Source: Nocardia sp. alder85J
Lineage (GTDB): Bacteria > Actinomycetota > Actinomycetes > Mycobacteriales > Mycobacteriaceae
Reading direction: 5' to 3'
NCBI RefSeq assembly: GCF_020176955.2
Contig: NZ_JAIUCZ020000004.1
Span: 186,001 to 250,000, forward strand
Length of the DNA stretch: 64,000 nt
Shown here: positions 24,293 to 34,447 of the stretch, piece after piece
Layout of the letters: the number at the start of each line of letters is the position of its first letter
Position numbering within the stretch: the first letter of the stretch is position 1
Translations under genes and position numbers: made by a program
Notes under the pieces: generated by a model
Databases searched by the model: none
What the model saw: the letters and a program-made list of their open reading frames with translations, nothing else
Told to the model about the DNA's origin: nothing

Positions 24293-25009
24293 TCACGACT
24301 GGAAGCGGTAGCCCATACCGGCCTCGGTGAGCAGGTGTTTGGGGTTCGACGGATCGTCCTCGAGTTTGCGGCGCAACTGGGCGAGATAGACGCGCAGGTA
24401 GTGGGTCTCCGTGGCATACGACGGGCCCCACACCTCGCGCAGCAACTCACGGCGGCCGACCAGTTTGCCCTGGTTACGGACCAGCATCTCCAGCACACCC
24501 CATTCGGTGGGGGTCAGGTGCACGTCGCTGCCGTGCCGGGTGACCTTCTTCGCCGACAGGTCCACGGTGAAGGAGGCGGTCTCCACCACCGGATCGGCGG
24601 CATCGCCGGCGCCGGCGGCCGAGCGCCGGACCGCGGCCCGCAGCCGGGCCAGCAGCTCGTCCATACCGAAAGGTTTGGTCACATAGTCGTCGGCCCCGGC
24701 GTCGAGGGCCTCCACCTTGTCGCCGGAGTCGGTGCGTGCCGACAGCACGATCACCGGCGCCTGACTCCAGCCGCGCAGGCCGCCCAGCACCTCGATACCG
24801 TCCATATCGGGCAGTCCGAGGTCCAGGACCACCACCGCCGGATGTTTCTCCGCCGCCGCGCGCAGGGCGGCGGCGCCGGTGGAGGCGGTGATCACCTCAT
24901 AGCCGCGGACCGACAGATTGATCCGCAGAGCGCGCAGGATCTGCGGCTCGTCGTCGACCACCAGCACCCGTGTCGGTGCCGCCGTGCCGGTCGGGTTCGC
25001 CGTTGTCAC
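24293..25009 (-). CDS. kdpE: Response regulator KdpE
   Basis: OmpR-type response regulator (238 residues) that turns on kdpFABC under K+ limitation or osmotic upshift. The receiver domain begins RVLVVDDEPQILRAL, with the phosphoryl-acceptor aspartate in VVLDLGLPDMDGIEVL and the conserved KPFGMDEL lysine. The C-terminal winged helix (LTPTEWGVLEMLVRNQGKLV) ends in GYRFQS. GTG start at 25009 overlaps the kdpD stop (GTGA), so kdpD and kdpE are coupled. Confidence 0.96.
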   Translation of the reverse strand: MTTANPTGTAAPTRVLVVDDEPQILRALRINLSVRGYEVITASTGAAALRAAAEKHPAVVVLDLGLPDMDGIEVLGGLRGWSQAPVIVLSARTDSGDKVEALDAGADDYVTKPFGMDELLARLRAAVRRSAAGAGDAADPVVETASFTVDLSAKKVTRHGSDVHLTPTEWGVLEMLVRNQGKLVGRRELLREVWGPSYATETHYLRVYLAQLRRKLEDDPSNPKHLLTEAGMGYRFQS

Positions 25010-27600
25010 CGCGTCTCCTGTTCCGTGTCGTCCGTTCCGGCCGGGCCCGTCGCCGCGGCCTCGGTGTCCACCCGCGGCACCCGCACCGCGCGTCGGGGCT
25101 CGGTGTTCGCGCCGGGTTCCGCGGGCAACTCCAGCATCATGGTCAGACCCCCGCCGGGGGTCGACTCGGCGTGCACGCTGCCGCCCATCGCGGCGACGAA
25201 TCCGTGTACGACCGACAGGCCCAGTCCGACACCGGTGGAATTGTCCCGGTCGCCGAGCCGCTGGAACGGCTCGAACAGCTGATCCTCCAGGCCGGACGGT
25301 ACTCCCGGGCCCTGGTCGACCACAGCCACCGTCACCCGGTCGCCGACGCGTTCGGCGGTGATCCGGACCGGGGTGTCGCGCGGCGAGTAGCGCAGCGCGT
25401 TGTCGATGAGGTTGGCCAGCACCCGTTCCAGTAGACCACCGTCGGCGTACACCGACACGTCGCCGACCTCCACCTTCACCCGATCCAGCGCGGCGCGGCG
25501 CAGGCTGCGGGTGCCCAGGCCGACGCCGAGCACCGACCGGTTCACCGCCTCCTCCAGATAGATCCGGCGCAGTTGCGGCTGCACCACGCCCGCGGCCAGC
25601 CGCGACGAGTCCAGCAGGTTGCCGACCAGCCCGGTGAGCTGATCGGTGGATTCCTCGATGGTCTCCAGCAGTTCGGCGGTGTCCTCCGGGGAGAACTCGA
25701 CATCGTCGCTGCGCAGGCTCGACACCGCGGCCTTGGCGGCCGCCAGCGGGGTGCGCAGGTCGTGGCTGACCGCCGACAGCAATGCCCGGCGCAGCCGATC
25801 CGCCTCCACCACACCCGCCGCCGCCTGCGCCTCCGCCGCGAGTTGCCGCTGGCGGACCAGCCCGGCCGCCTGATTGGCGACCACCCCCAGCACCACCCGG
25901 TCGCCGGGGGCGAGCGCACGGCCGGACAGCAACAGCCAGTGCATGTCGTCGCCGGCCTCCAGCGCGGTATCGGCGTCGGCGACCCGGCGCGGCGGATCCT
26001 CGCCGACGCAGGCCAGCACCTCCTCGTCGGTGGTGAACGCCACCGCCCGCTGCCCGTAGGTCTCGCGCGCCCGCTCCAGCAGGTCGTGCAGGTCGGCGCC
26101 GTGCAGCACCGCCCCCGCGAACAGGGTGAGCAGTTCGGCCTGCCGGGAGGCCTTGCGCGCCTGGAGGGTTCGCTTCTTGGAGACGTCGACCAGCGCGGCC
26201 ACCGCGATCGCCACCGCCGCCATCACCACGATGGTCAGGAAGTTGTTGACCTCCGCGATGGTGAAACTGTGCCGCGGCGGCACGAAGAACCAGTTCAGCA
26301 GCACGCCGCCGAACACCGCCGACAGCGCCGCCGGGGCGACGCCGCCGAGCAGCGACACCGCGATCACCCCGAAGAAGTAGAGCGAACTCTCGCCGGCGAA
26401 GTTCAGATGCGGGTCCAGCCAGTACGAGCACACGGCCGTGATCAGGGCCGGCATCGCCAGCGCGATCGCCCACGAGGACAGCGTGCGCTCCCGCGGGGTC
26501 ACCCCCGACCAGCGGAACCCGCGCCGGGCCTCCTCGTGGGTCACCATGTGCACATCGATCTTGCCGGAGGCCCGGACCACGGAGGTCCCGATGCCCTCGT
26601 CGAGGATGCGCGCCCAGCGCGACCGCCGGGAGGTGCCCAGCACCAACTGGGTGGCGTTGACCTGCCGCGCGAAATCCAGCAGCGCCCCCGGGACGTCGTC
26701 GCCGGTCACATTGTGCAGGCTGGCCCCGAGACTGTCGGCCAGATCGCGCAGCCGCGCGAGCCGCTGCGTCGACACCCCGGCCAGCCCGTCACCGCGCACC
26801 ACGTGCACCACGATCAGTTCCGCCGACGACTTGGCCGCGATGCGCCCGGCGCGCCGCACGATCGTCTCCGACTCCGGCCCGCCGGTCACCGCGACCACCA
26901 CCCGCTCGCGGGCCTCCCACAGATCGGTGATCCGATGCTCGGCCCGGTACTTCGCCAGCGCCGCGTCCACCTGATCGGCCAGCCACAGCAACGCCAATTC
27001 CCGTAGCGCCGTGAGGTTTCCGGGCCGGAAGTAGTTGTGCAGCGCGGCGTCGACCTTGTCGGCGGCGTACACATTGCCGTGCGACAACCGCCGCCGCAAC
27101 GCCTCCGGGGTGATGTCGACCAACTCCACCTGATCGGCCCCGCGCACCACCCGGTCCGGCACCGTCTCCCGCTGCACCACCCCGGTGATCTGCTGCACCA
27201 CGTCGTTGAGGCTCTCCAGATGCTGCACGTTCACCGTGGAGATCACGTCGATCCCGGCATCCAGCAACTCGTGCACGTCCTGCCAGCGCTTCTCGTGCTT
27301 GGACCCGGGCACGTTGGTGTGCGCCAGCTCGTCCACGAGGACGACCGCGGGCCGCCGCCGCAGCACGGCCTCGACGTCGAGCTCCGGCAGCGTGGCGCCG
27401 CGATAGGTCATGAGCTTCGGCGGAATCCGCTCGATCCCCGCCAGCAGCGCCGCGGTCTTGTCCCGCCCGTGCGTCTCCACGATGGCGGCCACCACGTCCC
27501 GGCCCCGTTCCAGGCGCCGATGTGCCTCCCCGAGCATGGCGTACGTCTTGCCGACGCCGGGGGCGGCCCCGAGGTAGATGCGCAACTGCCCGCGTTTCAC
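25006..27600 (-). CDS. kdpD: Osmosensitive K+ channel histidine kinase KdpD
   Basis: Membrane sensor kinase for K+ and osmotic signals. The 864 residues show the N-terminal KdpD domain with Walker A GAAPGVGKTYAML (residues about 10-22) and VLVDELAHTNVPGS; a Usp-like domain; four clustered membrane helices (about 400-500); a GAF-like region; the phospho-acceptor motif SHDLRTPLAA; and the ATPase N, G1 and G2 boxes (NLIDNALRYSP, DQGPGVP, GVGLGLSVVHG). GTG at 27600 starts at the conserved VKRGQLRIYLGAAPG; the frame runs on to 27741 in upstream DNA without homology. It is divergent from kdpFABC. Confidence 0.96.
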   Translation of the reverse strand: MKRGQLRIYLGAAPGVGKTYAMLGEAHRRLERGRDVVAAIVETHGRDKTAALLAGIERIPPKLMTYRGATLPELDVEAVLRRRPAVVLVDELAHTNVPGSKHEKRWQDVHELLDAGIDVISTVNVQHLESLNDVVQQITGVVQRETVPDRVVRGADQVELVDITPEALRRRLSHGNVYAADKVDAALHNYFRPGNLTALRELALLWLADQVDAALAKYRAEHRITDLWEARERVVVAVTGGPESETIVRRAGRIAAKSSAELIVVHVVRGDGLAGVSTQRLARLRDLADSLGASLHNVTGDDVPGALLDFARQVNATQLVLGTSRRSRWARILDEGIGTSVVRASGKIDVHMVTHEEARRGFRWSGVTPRERTLSSWAIALAMPALITAVCSYWLDPHLNFAGESSLYFFGVIAVSLLGGVAPAALSAVFGGVLLNWFFVPPRHSFTIAEVNNFLTIVVMAAVAIAVAALVDVSKKRTLQARKASRQAELLTLFAGAVLHGADLHDLLERARETYGQRAVAFTTDEEVLACVGEDPPRRVADADTALEAGDDMHWLLLSGRALAPGDRVVLGVVANQAAGLVRQRQLAAEAQAAAGVVEADRLRRALLSAVSHDLRTPLAAAKAAVSSLRSDDVEFSPEDTAELLETIEESTDQLTGLVGNLLDSSRLAAGVVQPQLRRIYLEEAVNRSVLGVGLGTRSLRRAALDRVKVEVGDVSVYADGGLLERVLANLIDNALRYSPRDTPVRITAERVGDRVTVAVVDQGPGVPSGLEDQLFEPFQRLGDRDNSTGVGLGLSVVHGFVAAMGGSVHAESTPGGGLTMMLELPAEPGANTEPRRAVRVPRVDTEAAATGPAGTDDTEQETR

Positions 27601-27634
27601 TCGTCCATCATCGCGCGTGTCGATCGTGGTGCGC

Positions 27635-27724
27635 GCTGCCGCACTGACGTCTCCTCGAATCGGGCATTTTCGGTTTCGGCCGAGGTCGCGGGCGCCGCGC
27701 CGGGCTAGGTACTGTCTACCTTCG
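27635..27724. repeat. Duplicated kdp upstream segment, copy 1
   Basis: About 90 bp that realigns with 28312-28402 with one 1-nt indel and roughly 70 percent identity by eye. Shared blocks include GTCTCCTCGAATC, GCCGGGC and CTACCTTCG. This copy lies 35 nt upstream of the kdpD start. Confidence 0.7.
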
Positions 27725-27956
27725 GAGTTGGTTCGTACCACGCTCTTGACAGATTCTTGACGGTTCCGATGGGGACCTTTACCGGCTGGTTACAGATTTC
27801 TGCCGGCCTGGCACTGCTGCCCGGTGGAGAACTGTTCAGGCGGCGTTGCTTTGTTCGGATACTGCCGAGGTCGGCGTTCTTCGAGTCGGTCGGTGCGACG
27901 TTCGGCTCGGTTCGGAGTGAGGGTGACCTCGCAATTTTCGAGGAGATTTCGAGAGA

Positions 27957-28344
27957 TCAAGTCGGATAATATGTTTCGTACGGTTCCAAGCTCACTAGGC
28001 GACCGTCGGTGTCGAAACATGCGGCACGGAGATAGCGCCAGGCTCCCGCGGAGGCGTGGCAGAGGGAGTTGCTCTCGGGTTTCCACGAGGCGATTTCCTT
28101 GCGATCCATGAATATCATGCGCAGGACCTCGAAGACTCTTCGATCACCGTCGGTTGAACGGTGCAGGTCGCCGCCAGATCACGGTGCACGGGCTCCAGTG
28201 CGGCGAGATGGCTTCGATCCATGAGACCCATTGTGCAGCAAGGGTTCCCGGAGAGTGGGTACCGGTGATCTCTTCGATTTCACCGGCGCATGCCAGTGGG
28301 TTGCCGGCGGTGCTGCCGTGCCGGCGTCTCCTCGAATCCGGCAC
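27957..28344 (-). pseudogene. Degenerate small gene of unknown family
   Basis: Minus-strand coding remnant. A first frame from 28344 contains AGEIEEITGTHSPGTLAA and WVSWIEAISPHWSPCTVIW and stops at about 28144. A protein-like continuation, DRRVFEVLRMIFMDRKEIAS and then KPESNSLCHASAGAWRYLRA, is in the +1 frame and ends at a stop at 27957. Both parts have high third-position GC and read like one small Trp-rich domain, so a frameshift is the simplest account. Alternatively, a 53-codon gene begins at the ATG about 28115, overlapping (ATGA) the end of a third short frame. No function assigned. Confidence 0.4.
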
Positions 28345-28402
28345 GTTTCCGTTTCGACTGGGTACCGGGGCGCCCCGCCGGGCGACCTCCGTTCTACCTT
28401 CG
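28312..28402. repeat. Duplicated kdp upstream segment, copy 2
   Basis: Second copy of the 27635-27724 element in the same orientation, about 220 nt upstream of the first small gene of the kdp operon. It is followed directly by the candidate promoter at 28424. Confidence 0.7.
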
Positions 28403-28423
28403 TACCAGGGCCTATCGGCCCTG

Positions 28424-28450
28424 TTGACGGCTTTTTTGCGGCCCTAATGT
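28424..28450 (+). promoter_or_regulatory. Candidate kdp operon promoter
   Basis: TTGACG (28424-28429) and TAATGT (28445-28450) are separated by 15 nt, slightly short of optimum. Transcription from here would give a leader of about 165 nt before the first ORF at 28621. Confidence 0.35.
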
Positions 28451-28620
28451 CGACTTTTGTATCCCCCTACGGCTCGGGGGACGACCTGTAAACGGCTCGT
28501 CAATGCCGGGGTGCGGGGCGCAAAGAAGGCGTCAAGGATCTCGAAACGGACCTGGACGAGCGATTCACTTCAAGGCAGTGCACCTTCGAGGTGCGCGGCT
28601 GTCTCGAGAGAGGTTTCGAC

Positions 28621-28704
28621 ATGTCTGTCGTGGTGTTCACGGTGCTGACGGTGGCGATTTTCGCGCTGCTCGGCCTGATCCAGCGGGGGGTGGAGAGGCT
28701 GTGA
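28621..28704 (+). CDS. 27-residue membrane peptide coupled to kdpF
   Basis: A short ORF encoding MSVVVFTVLTVAIFALLGL and then IQRGVERL. It is one hydrophobic helix followed by a basic/acidic amphipathic tail. GAGAGAGG lies 7 nt before the ATG, and the stop overlaps the kdpF GTG (GTGA), so it is placed and spaced like a real first cistron of the kdp operon. It resembles KdpF in size and topology but is a separate sequence. It may be a second small subunit or stabiliser of the Kdp complex. This is inferred from position and topology only. Confidence 0.65.
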   Translation: MSVVVFTVLTVAIFALLGLIQRGVERL

Positions 28705-28787
28705 CGCAGAACATCATCGGCCTCGTGCTCGCCGTTGCCGTGGCCGTTTACCTGGTGGCTGCGCTGCTCTTTCCCGAGAGGTTCTGA
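28701..28787 (+). CDS. kdpF: K+-transporting ATPase small subunit KdpF
   Basis: A 28-residue single-helix subunit (MTQNIIGLVLAVAVAVYLVA, ending LLFPERF), the usual KdpF pattern; it stabilises the KdpABC complex. GTG start at 28701 overlaps the stop of the preceding 27-residue peptide gene. Its stop directly abuts the kdpA GTG. Confidence 0.93.
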   Translation: MTQNIIGLVLAVAVAVYLVAALLFPERF

Positions 28788-30461
28788 GTGAACACGACCA
28801 CGGCGGGGATCGTCTTCGTGGCGGCCCTGATCATCGCGCTCGCCCTCGTGCACGTGCCGTTGGGTGACTACATGTACCGGGTGTATTCCGGTAGCAAGAA
28901 TTCCCGGGCAGAGCGGGTGATCTATCGGATTATCGGCGTGCAGCCGGAGGTGGAGCAGCCGTGGCCGGTGTACGCGCGCAGTGCGCTGGCGTTCTCCGCG
29001 GTCAGCGTGTTTTTCCTGTTCTTCTTCCAGTTGGTGCAGGGGCATCTGCCGCTGCATCTGCATCACCAGGGCACCACCATGTCCGCGGATCTGTCGTGGA
29101 ACACCGCGATCAGCTTCGTGACCAATACGAACTGGCAGAACTACTCCGGTGAGCAGACCATGGGGCACCTGGTCCAGATCGCCGGGCTGACGGTCCAGAA
29201 CTTCGTGTCCGCGGCCGTCGGCATGGCCGTCGCCATCGCGCTGGTGCGTGGTTTCGCGCGCAGTCGCAGCAATGATCTCGGCAACTTCTGGGTGGATCTG
29301 GTGAGGGGAACCATCCGTATCCTGCTGCCGATCTCGATCGTGTTCGCGATCGTCCTGATGGCCGGCGGGGTGATCCAGAACTTCCACCTGTACGACCAGG
29401 TCGCGTCGACCGCCGGCAACGGTGGTTCGCAGACGCTGCCGGGCGGGTTGATCGCCAGCCAGGAAGTGATCAAGGAACTGGGCACCAACGGTGGCGGTCC
29501 GTACAACGTGAACTCCGCGCATCCGTTCGAGAATCCGACCGCGTGGACCAATGGGGTCGAGATCTTCCTGTTGCTGGTGATCAGCTTCTCGCTGCCGCGC
29601 ACCTTCGGCCGGATGGTCGGCAGCAAGAAGCAGGGCTACGCGATCGTCTCCGTGATGGGCACGCTGGCGCTGTTCAGCCTGGTGCTCCAGAACTTCTTCC
29701 AGCTGCACCACCACGGCACGGTGCCGACCGCCGTGGGCGCCGCGATGGAGGGGGTCGAGACCCGGTTCGGCGTCTCGAACTCGGCTACCTTCGCCACGGC
29801 GACCACGCTCACCTCGACCGGTGCGGTGGACTCCGCGCACGACTCGTACACCAGTTTCGGCGGCATGATGACGATGTTCAACATGCAGCTGGGCGAGGTC
29901 GCGCCCGGCGGCACCGGTTCCGGGTTGTACGGCATGCTGATACTCGCCGTGATCACGGTGTTCGTCGCCGGCCTGATGGTCGGCCGCACTCCGGAGTACC
30001 TCGGTAAGAAGATCAATCCGCGCGAGATCAAACTGGCCTCGGCCTACTTCCTGACCACGCCGCTGATCGTGTTGATCGGCACCGGGGTCGCGATGGCGCT
30101 GCCGGGGGAGCGGGCCGCGATGGCCAACACCGGGCCACACGGGTTGTCGGAGGTGTTGTACGCCTTCACGTCCGCGGCCAACAACAACGGGTCGGCGTTC
30201 GCGGGGCTGTCCGGCAACACCGTGTGGTGGAACACCGCGCTGGGACTGGCGATGGCGTTCGGGCGGTTCGTGCCCATCGTGTTCGCGCTCGCGCTCGCGG
30301 GTTCGCTTGCCGCGCAAGGGCGTACGCCCGCGTCGGAGGGGACGTTGCCGACGCACCGGCCGCAGTTCGTGGGGATGGTGGCCGGTGTGACCGTCATCCT
30401 GGTCGCCCTCACCTTCCTGCCCGCGTTGGCGCTCGGGCCGATCGCCGAAGGAATTCACTGA
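28788..30461 (+). CDS. kdpA: K+-transporting ATPase subunit A (channel-like)
   Basis: Membrane subunit that selects and binds K+ in the high-affinity Kdp pump. The 557 residues have about ten membrane helices and selectivity-filter-type loops: SFVTNTNWQNYSGE, LGTNGGGPYNVNSAHPFENP, and ANNNGSAFAGL. Length is normal. GTG start at 28788 immediately after the kdpF stop. The kdpB gene begins 2 nt after its stop. Confidence 0.97.
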   Translation: MNTTTAGIVFVAALIIALALVHVPLGDYMYRVYSGSKNSRAERVIYRIIGVQPEVEQPWPVYARSALAFSAVSVFFLFFFQLVQGHLPLHLHHQGTTMSADLSWNTAISFVTNTNWQNYSGEQTMGHLVQIAGLTVQNFVSAAVGMAVAIALVRGFARSRSNDLGNFWVDLVRGTIRILLPISIVFAIVLMAGGVIQNFHLYDQVASTAGNGGSQTLPGGLIASQEVIKELGTNGGGPYNVNSAHPFENPTAWTNGVEIFLLLVISFSLPRTFGRMVGSKKQGYAIVSVMGTLALFSLVLQNFFQLHHHGTVPTAVGAAMEGVETRFGVSNSATFATATTLTSTGAVDSAHDSYTSFGGMMTMFNMQLGEVAPGGTGSGLYGMLILAVITVFVAGLMVGRTPEYLGKKINPREIKLASAYFLTTPLIVLIGTGVAMALPGERAAMANTGPHGLSEVLYAFTSAANNNGSAFAGLSGNTVWWNTALGLAMAFGRFVPIVFALALAGSLAAQGRTPASEGTLPTHRPQFVGMVAGVTVILVALTFLPALALGPIAEGIH

Positions 30462-30463
30462 TC

Positions 30464-32616
<2,153 letters not shown>

Positions 32617-32617
<1 letters not shown>

Positions 32618-33534
32618 TGAGAATGTCGACCTGGATCCGTCAGCACCTCGCGGCGCTGCGTGCGCTGCTGGTGCTCACGGTGATCACCGGAATCGCTTAT
32701 CCGCTGGTGATTTTCGCGATCGCGCAACTGCCCGGCCTGCACGACAAGGCGGAGGGTTCGTTGTTGCGGCAGGACGGGAAGGTGGTGGGCTCCAGCCTTA
32801 TCGGGCAGGCGTATACCGACGGTAAGGGCACGGCGCTGAACCAGTATTTCCAGACCCGGCCGTCGAATGCCGCGCCGTCGGACGGCAGCATTCCCGACGG
32901 CTACGATCCGACCAACTCCAGCTTCGGCAATCAGGGGCCGGAGAGTGTCGTCGACACCCTCGATCCGGACGATCCGAAGAAGGACAAAACGGCTCTGCTG
33001 TCCACGGTGTGCTCGCGTAGTCAGGCCGTGGCGAGTCTGGAGAACGTGGACGGCAGCCGGCCGTTCTGCACCTCCGGCGAGGTCGGCGCGGTGCTGTCGG
33101 TGATCGGCCCGCGCGACGCCAAGGGCACAGTCGAGAACCCGGTGCGGGTGGTCAGCGTCAACGAGGACTGCCGGGTCACCAAGACCCCGTTCCTGGCCTT
33201 CTACAAGGGGGTCGCGGTGGAGTGCGCGAAGCCCGGTGCGGACTATTCGGCGGGGCAGATCGTGCCGGTCCGCGGGGACGCGTCCGCCGACACCCCGGTG
33301 CCGACCGATGCGGTGACCGCCTCCGCCTCGGGCCTGGATCCGGATATCTCGCCCGCCTACGCGGCCATCCAGATCCCCCGTGTCGCGAAGGCCCGCGGGA
33401 TCACCGAGGACCGGGTGCGAGCGCTGGTCGACGCCGACACCCACGGCCGGGTGCTCGGTTTCGCCGGTGAGCCGCGGGTGAACGTGGTCGAGTTGAACCT
33501 CGCGCTCGATCGGCAATACCCGTACCGGGGCTGA
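32617..33534 (+). CDS. kdpC: K+-transporting ATPase subunit C, enlarged
   Basis: Single-span subunit that aids nucleotide binding by KdpB. The N-terminal helix (LRALLVLTVITGIAYPLVIF), the GSSLIGQAYTD segment and the C-terminal TASASGLDPDISPAYA, ARGITEDRVRALV and GEPRVNVVELNLALD are all canonical. At 305 residues it is about 100 longer than the usual 190-210. The extra segment, about residues 118-226, contains four cysteines (about 132, 151, 185, 203) and DPDDPKKDK, suggesting an exported disulfide-bonded insertion. No frame break is present. Confidence 0.93.
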
Positions 33535-33546
33535 GCCCGCCCGCAT

Positions 33547-33590
33547 ACGAGACGGCCGCCTTCCTCGACGGAGGAGGGCGGCCGTCTCGT
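33547..33590 (+). terminator. Strong hairpin terminator of the kdp operon
   Basis: A 14-bp perfect outer stem (ACGAGACGGCCGCC with GGCGGCCGTCTCGT) continues into an inner six-pair stem capped by GACG, about 20 pairs in all. It starts 13 nt after the kdpC stop. No T tract. It may also serve the convergent DUF1059 gene. Confidence 0.85.
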
Positions 33591-33618
33591 CGGTGGTCCG
33601 ACCGGCTTGCGCCGTGGC

Positions 33619-33765
33619 TCAGAAGGCCATGAACAGGATCTCGTCCCGCGAGTAATCGTGGCCGGGATGCTTCTCGGACAGGTGGGCCTGGGTCTTGGCC
33701 ACCAGTTCGTCCTCGTCCTTACCGGTGATGTACTCGCCGCAGGGGCAACTGATCCGTGTCTTCAT
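33619..33765 (-). CDS. DUF1059 small protein
   Basis: A 48-residue protein (MKTRISCPCGEYITGKDEDE, then LVAKTQAHLSEKHP) of the DUF1059 family, with a CPCG knuckle and two histidines that may bind metal. The ATG at 33765 follows a GAAGGACAGCC stretch. An earlier in-frame ATG at 33837 would add arginine-rich residues with no family match. Function unknown. Confidence 0.85.
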   Translation of the reverse strand: MKTRISCPCGEYITGKDEDELVAKTQAHLSEKHPGHDYSRDEILFMAF

Positions 33766-33847
33766 GGCTGTCCTTCGGTGCGTTCGTACGGTGTACCGTC
33801 TCCTCGCCATCCTCCGGGTTGCGGCGGAGTTGGGCAAGGCGCCGACG

Positions 33848-34279
33848 TCACTGCCGTGCGGGACCGCAGGCCTTCGACTCCCAGCCCGCGAACATCCGGA
33901 AGATCAGCACCGCGCCCCACGGGCCGATCACCCACAGCGGCCACGGGTAGACGAACGTGCCGATCCCCAGGCAGACCAGACCCCAGATCACGACGTTGAG
34001 CAGGCTCACCCCGAGCCAGGCGCTCAACTCGATGCGCTGCCACAGCGGCACCCGGCGGCGGATGCTCGGCGCCGGGGCGGACGCGGTGGCAGCGCGCAGC
34101 GGCGGCAGGTCGGTCAGGACCCGTGGCAGGTCGTCGCGAGTGGTGGTGGCGTAGACCGCGGCCACCCGCTGGTCGTATTCGGTGAGATCGATGCGGCCGT
34201 CGCTCAGGTGCCGGGACAGCTGGGCGACGATCTCCTGGCGCTCGGCGTCGGAGGCGCGGGTGCCGGTCGCGATGTCCAT
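33848..34279 (-). CDS. DUF1707 protein with two C-terminal membrane helices
   Basis: A 143-residue protein. The N-terminal DUF1707 (SHOCT-like) domain shows RASDAERQEIVAQLSRHLSD and GRIDLTEYDQRVAAVYATTT, followed by a Pro/Ala linker and a 2TM domain (WLGVSLLNVVIWGLVCLGIG and WPLWVIGPWGAVLIF). The ATG at 34279 was chosen for the GGAGG 8 nt upstream; 34300 is an alternative start. It is divergent from the acyl-CoA dehydrogenase pair. No biochemical role is established. Confidence 0.85.
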   Translation of the reverse strand: MDIATGTRASDAERQEIVAQLSRHLSDGRIDLTEYDQRVAAVYATTTRDDLPRVLTDLPPLRAATASAPAPSIRRRVPLWQRIELSAWLGVSLLNVVIWGLVCLGIGTFVYPWPLWVIGPWGAVLIFRMFAGWESKACGPARQ

Positions 34280-34447
34280 GGGACGGTCCTCCAGGATCAA
34301 TGTTCCTAAGTGGAATGTATGTCCAGGATCTACCTCTCACTGTGGAATGTCAAGCCGCGCGCAGATCTCGCTAAGTTAACGTCCATTTGCGCTCGTATGG
34401 CGTTGAATGAGAAGGTGGGACACCACATACCGAACAAGGAGTTCTCC

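Larger units (their letters stand above)
27601..28620. other. 1-kb spacer between kdpD and the kdpF operon
   Basis: This is less GC-rich than its surroundings. It contains two ~90-bp copies of one segment (27635-27724, 28312-28402), a degenerate minus-strand gene (27957-28344), the palindrome AGGTA-CTGTC-TACCT (27697-27711), TTGAC elements at 27746, 27757 and 28424, and a C5/G5 hairpin (TCCCCC 28462-28467 with GGGGGA 28476-28481) in the likely kdp leader. No K+ or c-di-AMP riboswitch consensus was found. Confidence 0.5.

Noticed and set aside
27757..27969. A 70-codon plus-strand open frame in the kdpD-kdpF spacer
   Set aside because: No Shine-Dalgarno, no family resemblance, and it overlaps the better-looking degenerate minus-strand gene.
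28450..28620. Possible c-di-AMP (ydaO-type) riboswitch in the kdp leader
   Set aside because: GGGGG and GGGGTG patches and a C5/G5 hairpin are present, but the conserved GGGGAACC and CCGUCAGCUAACC cores are missing.
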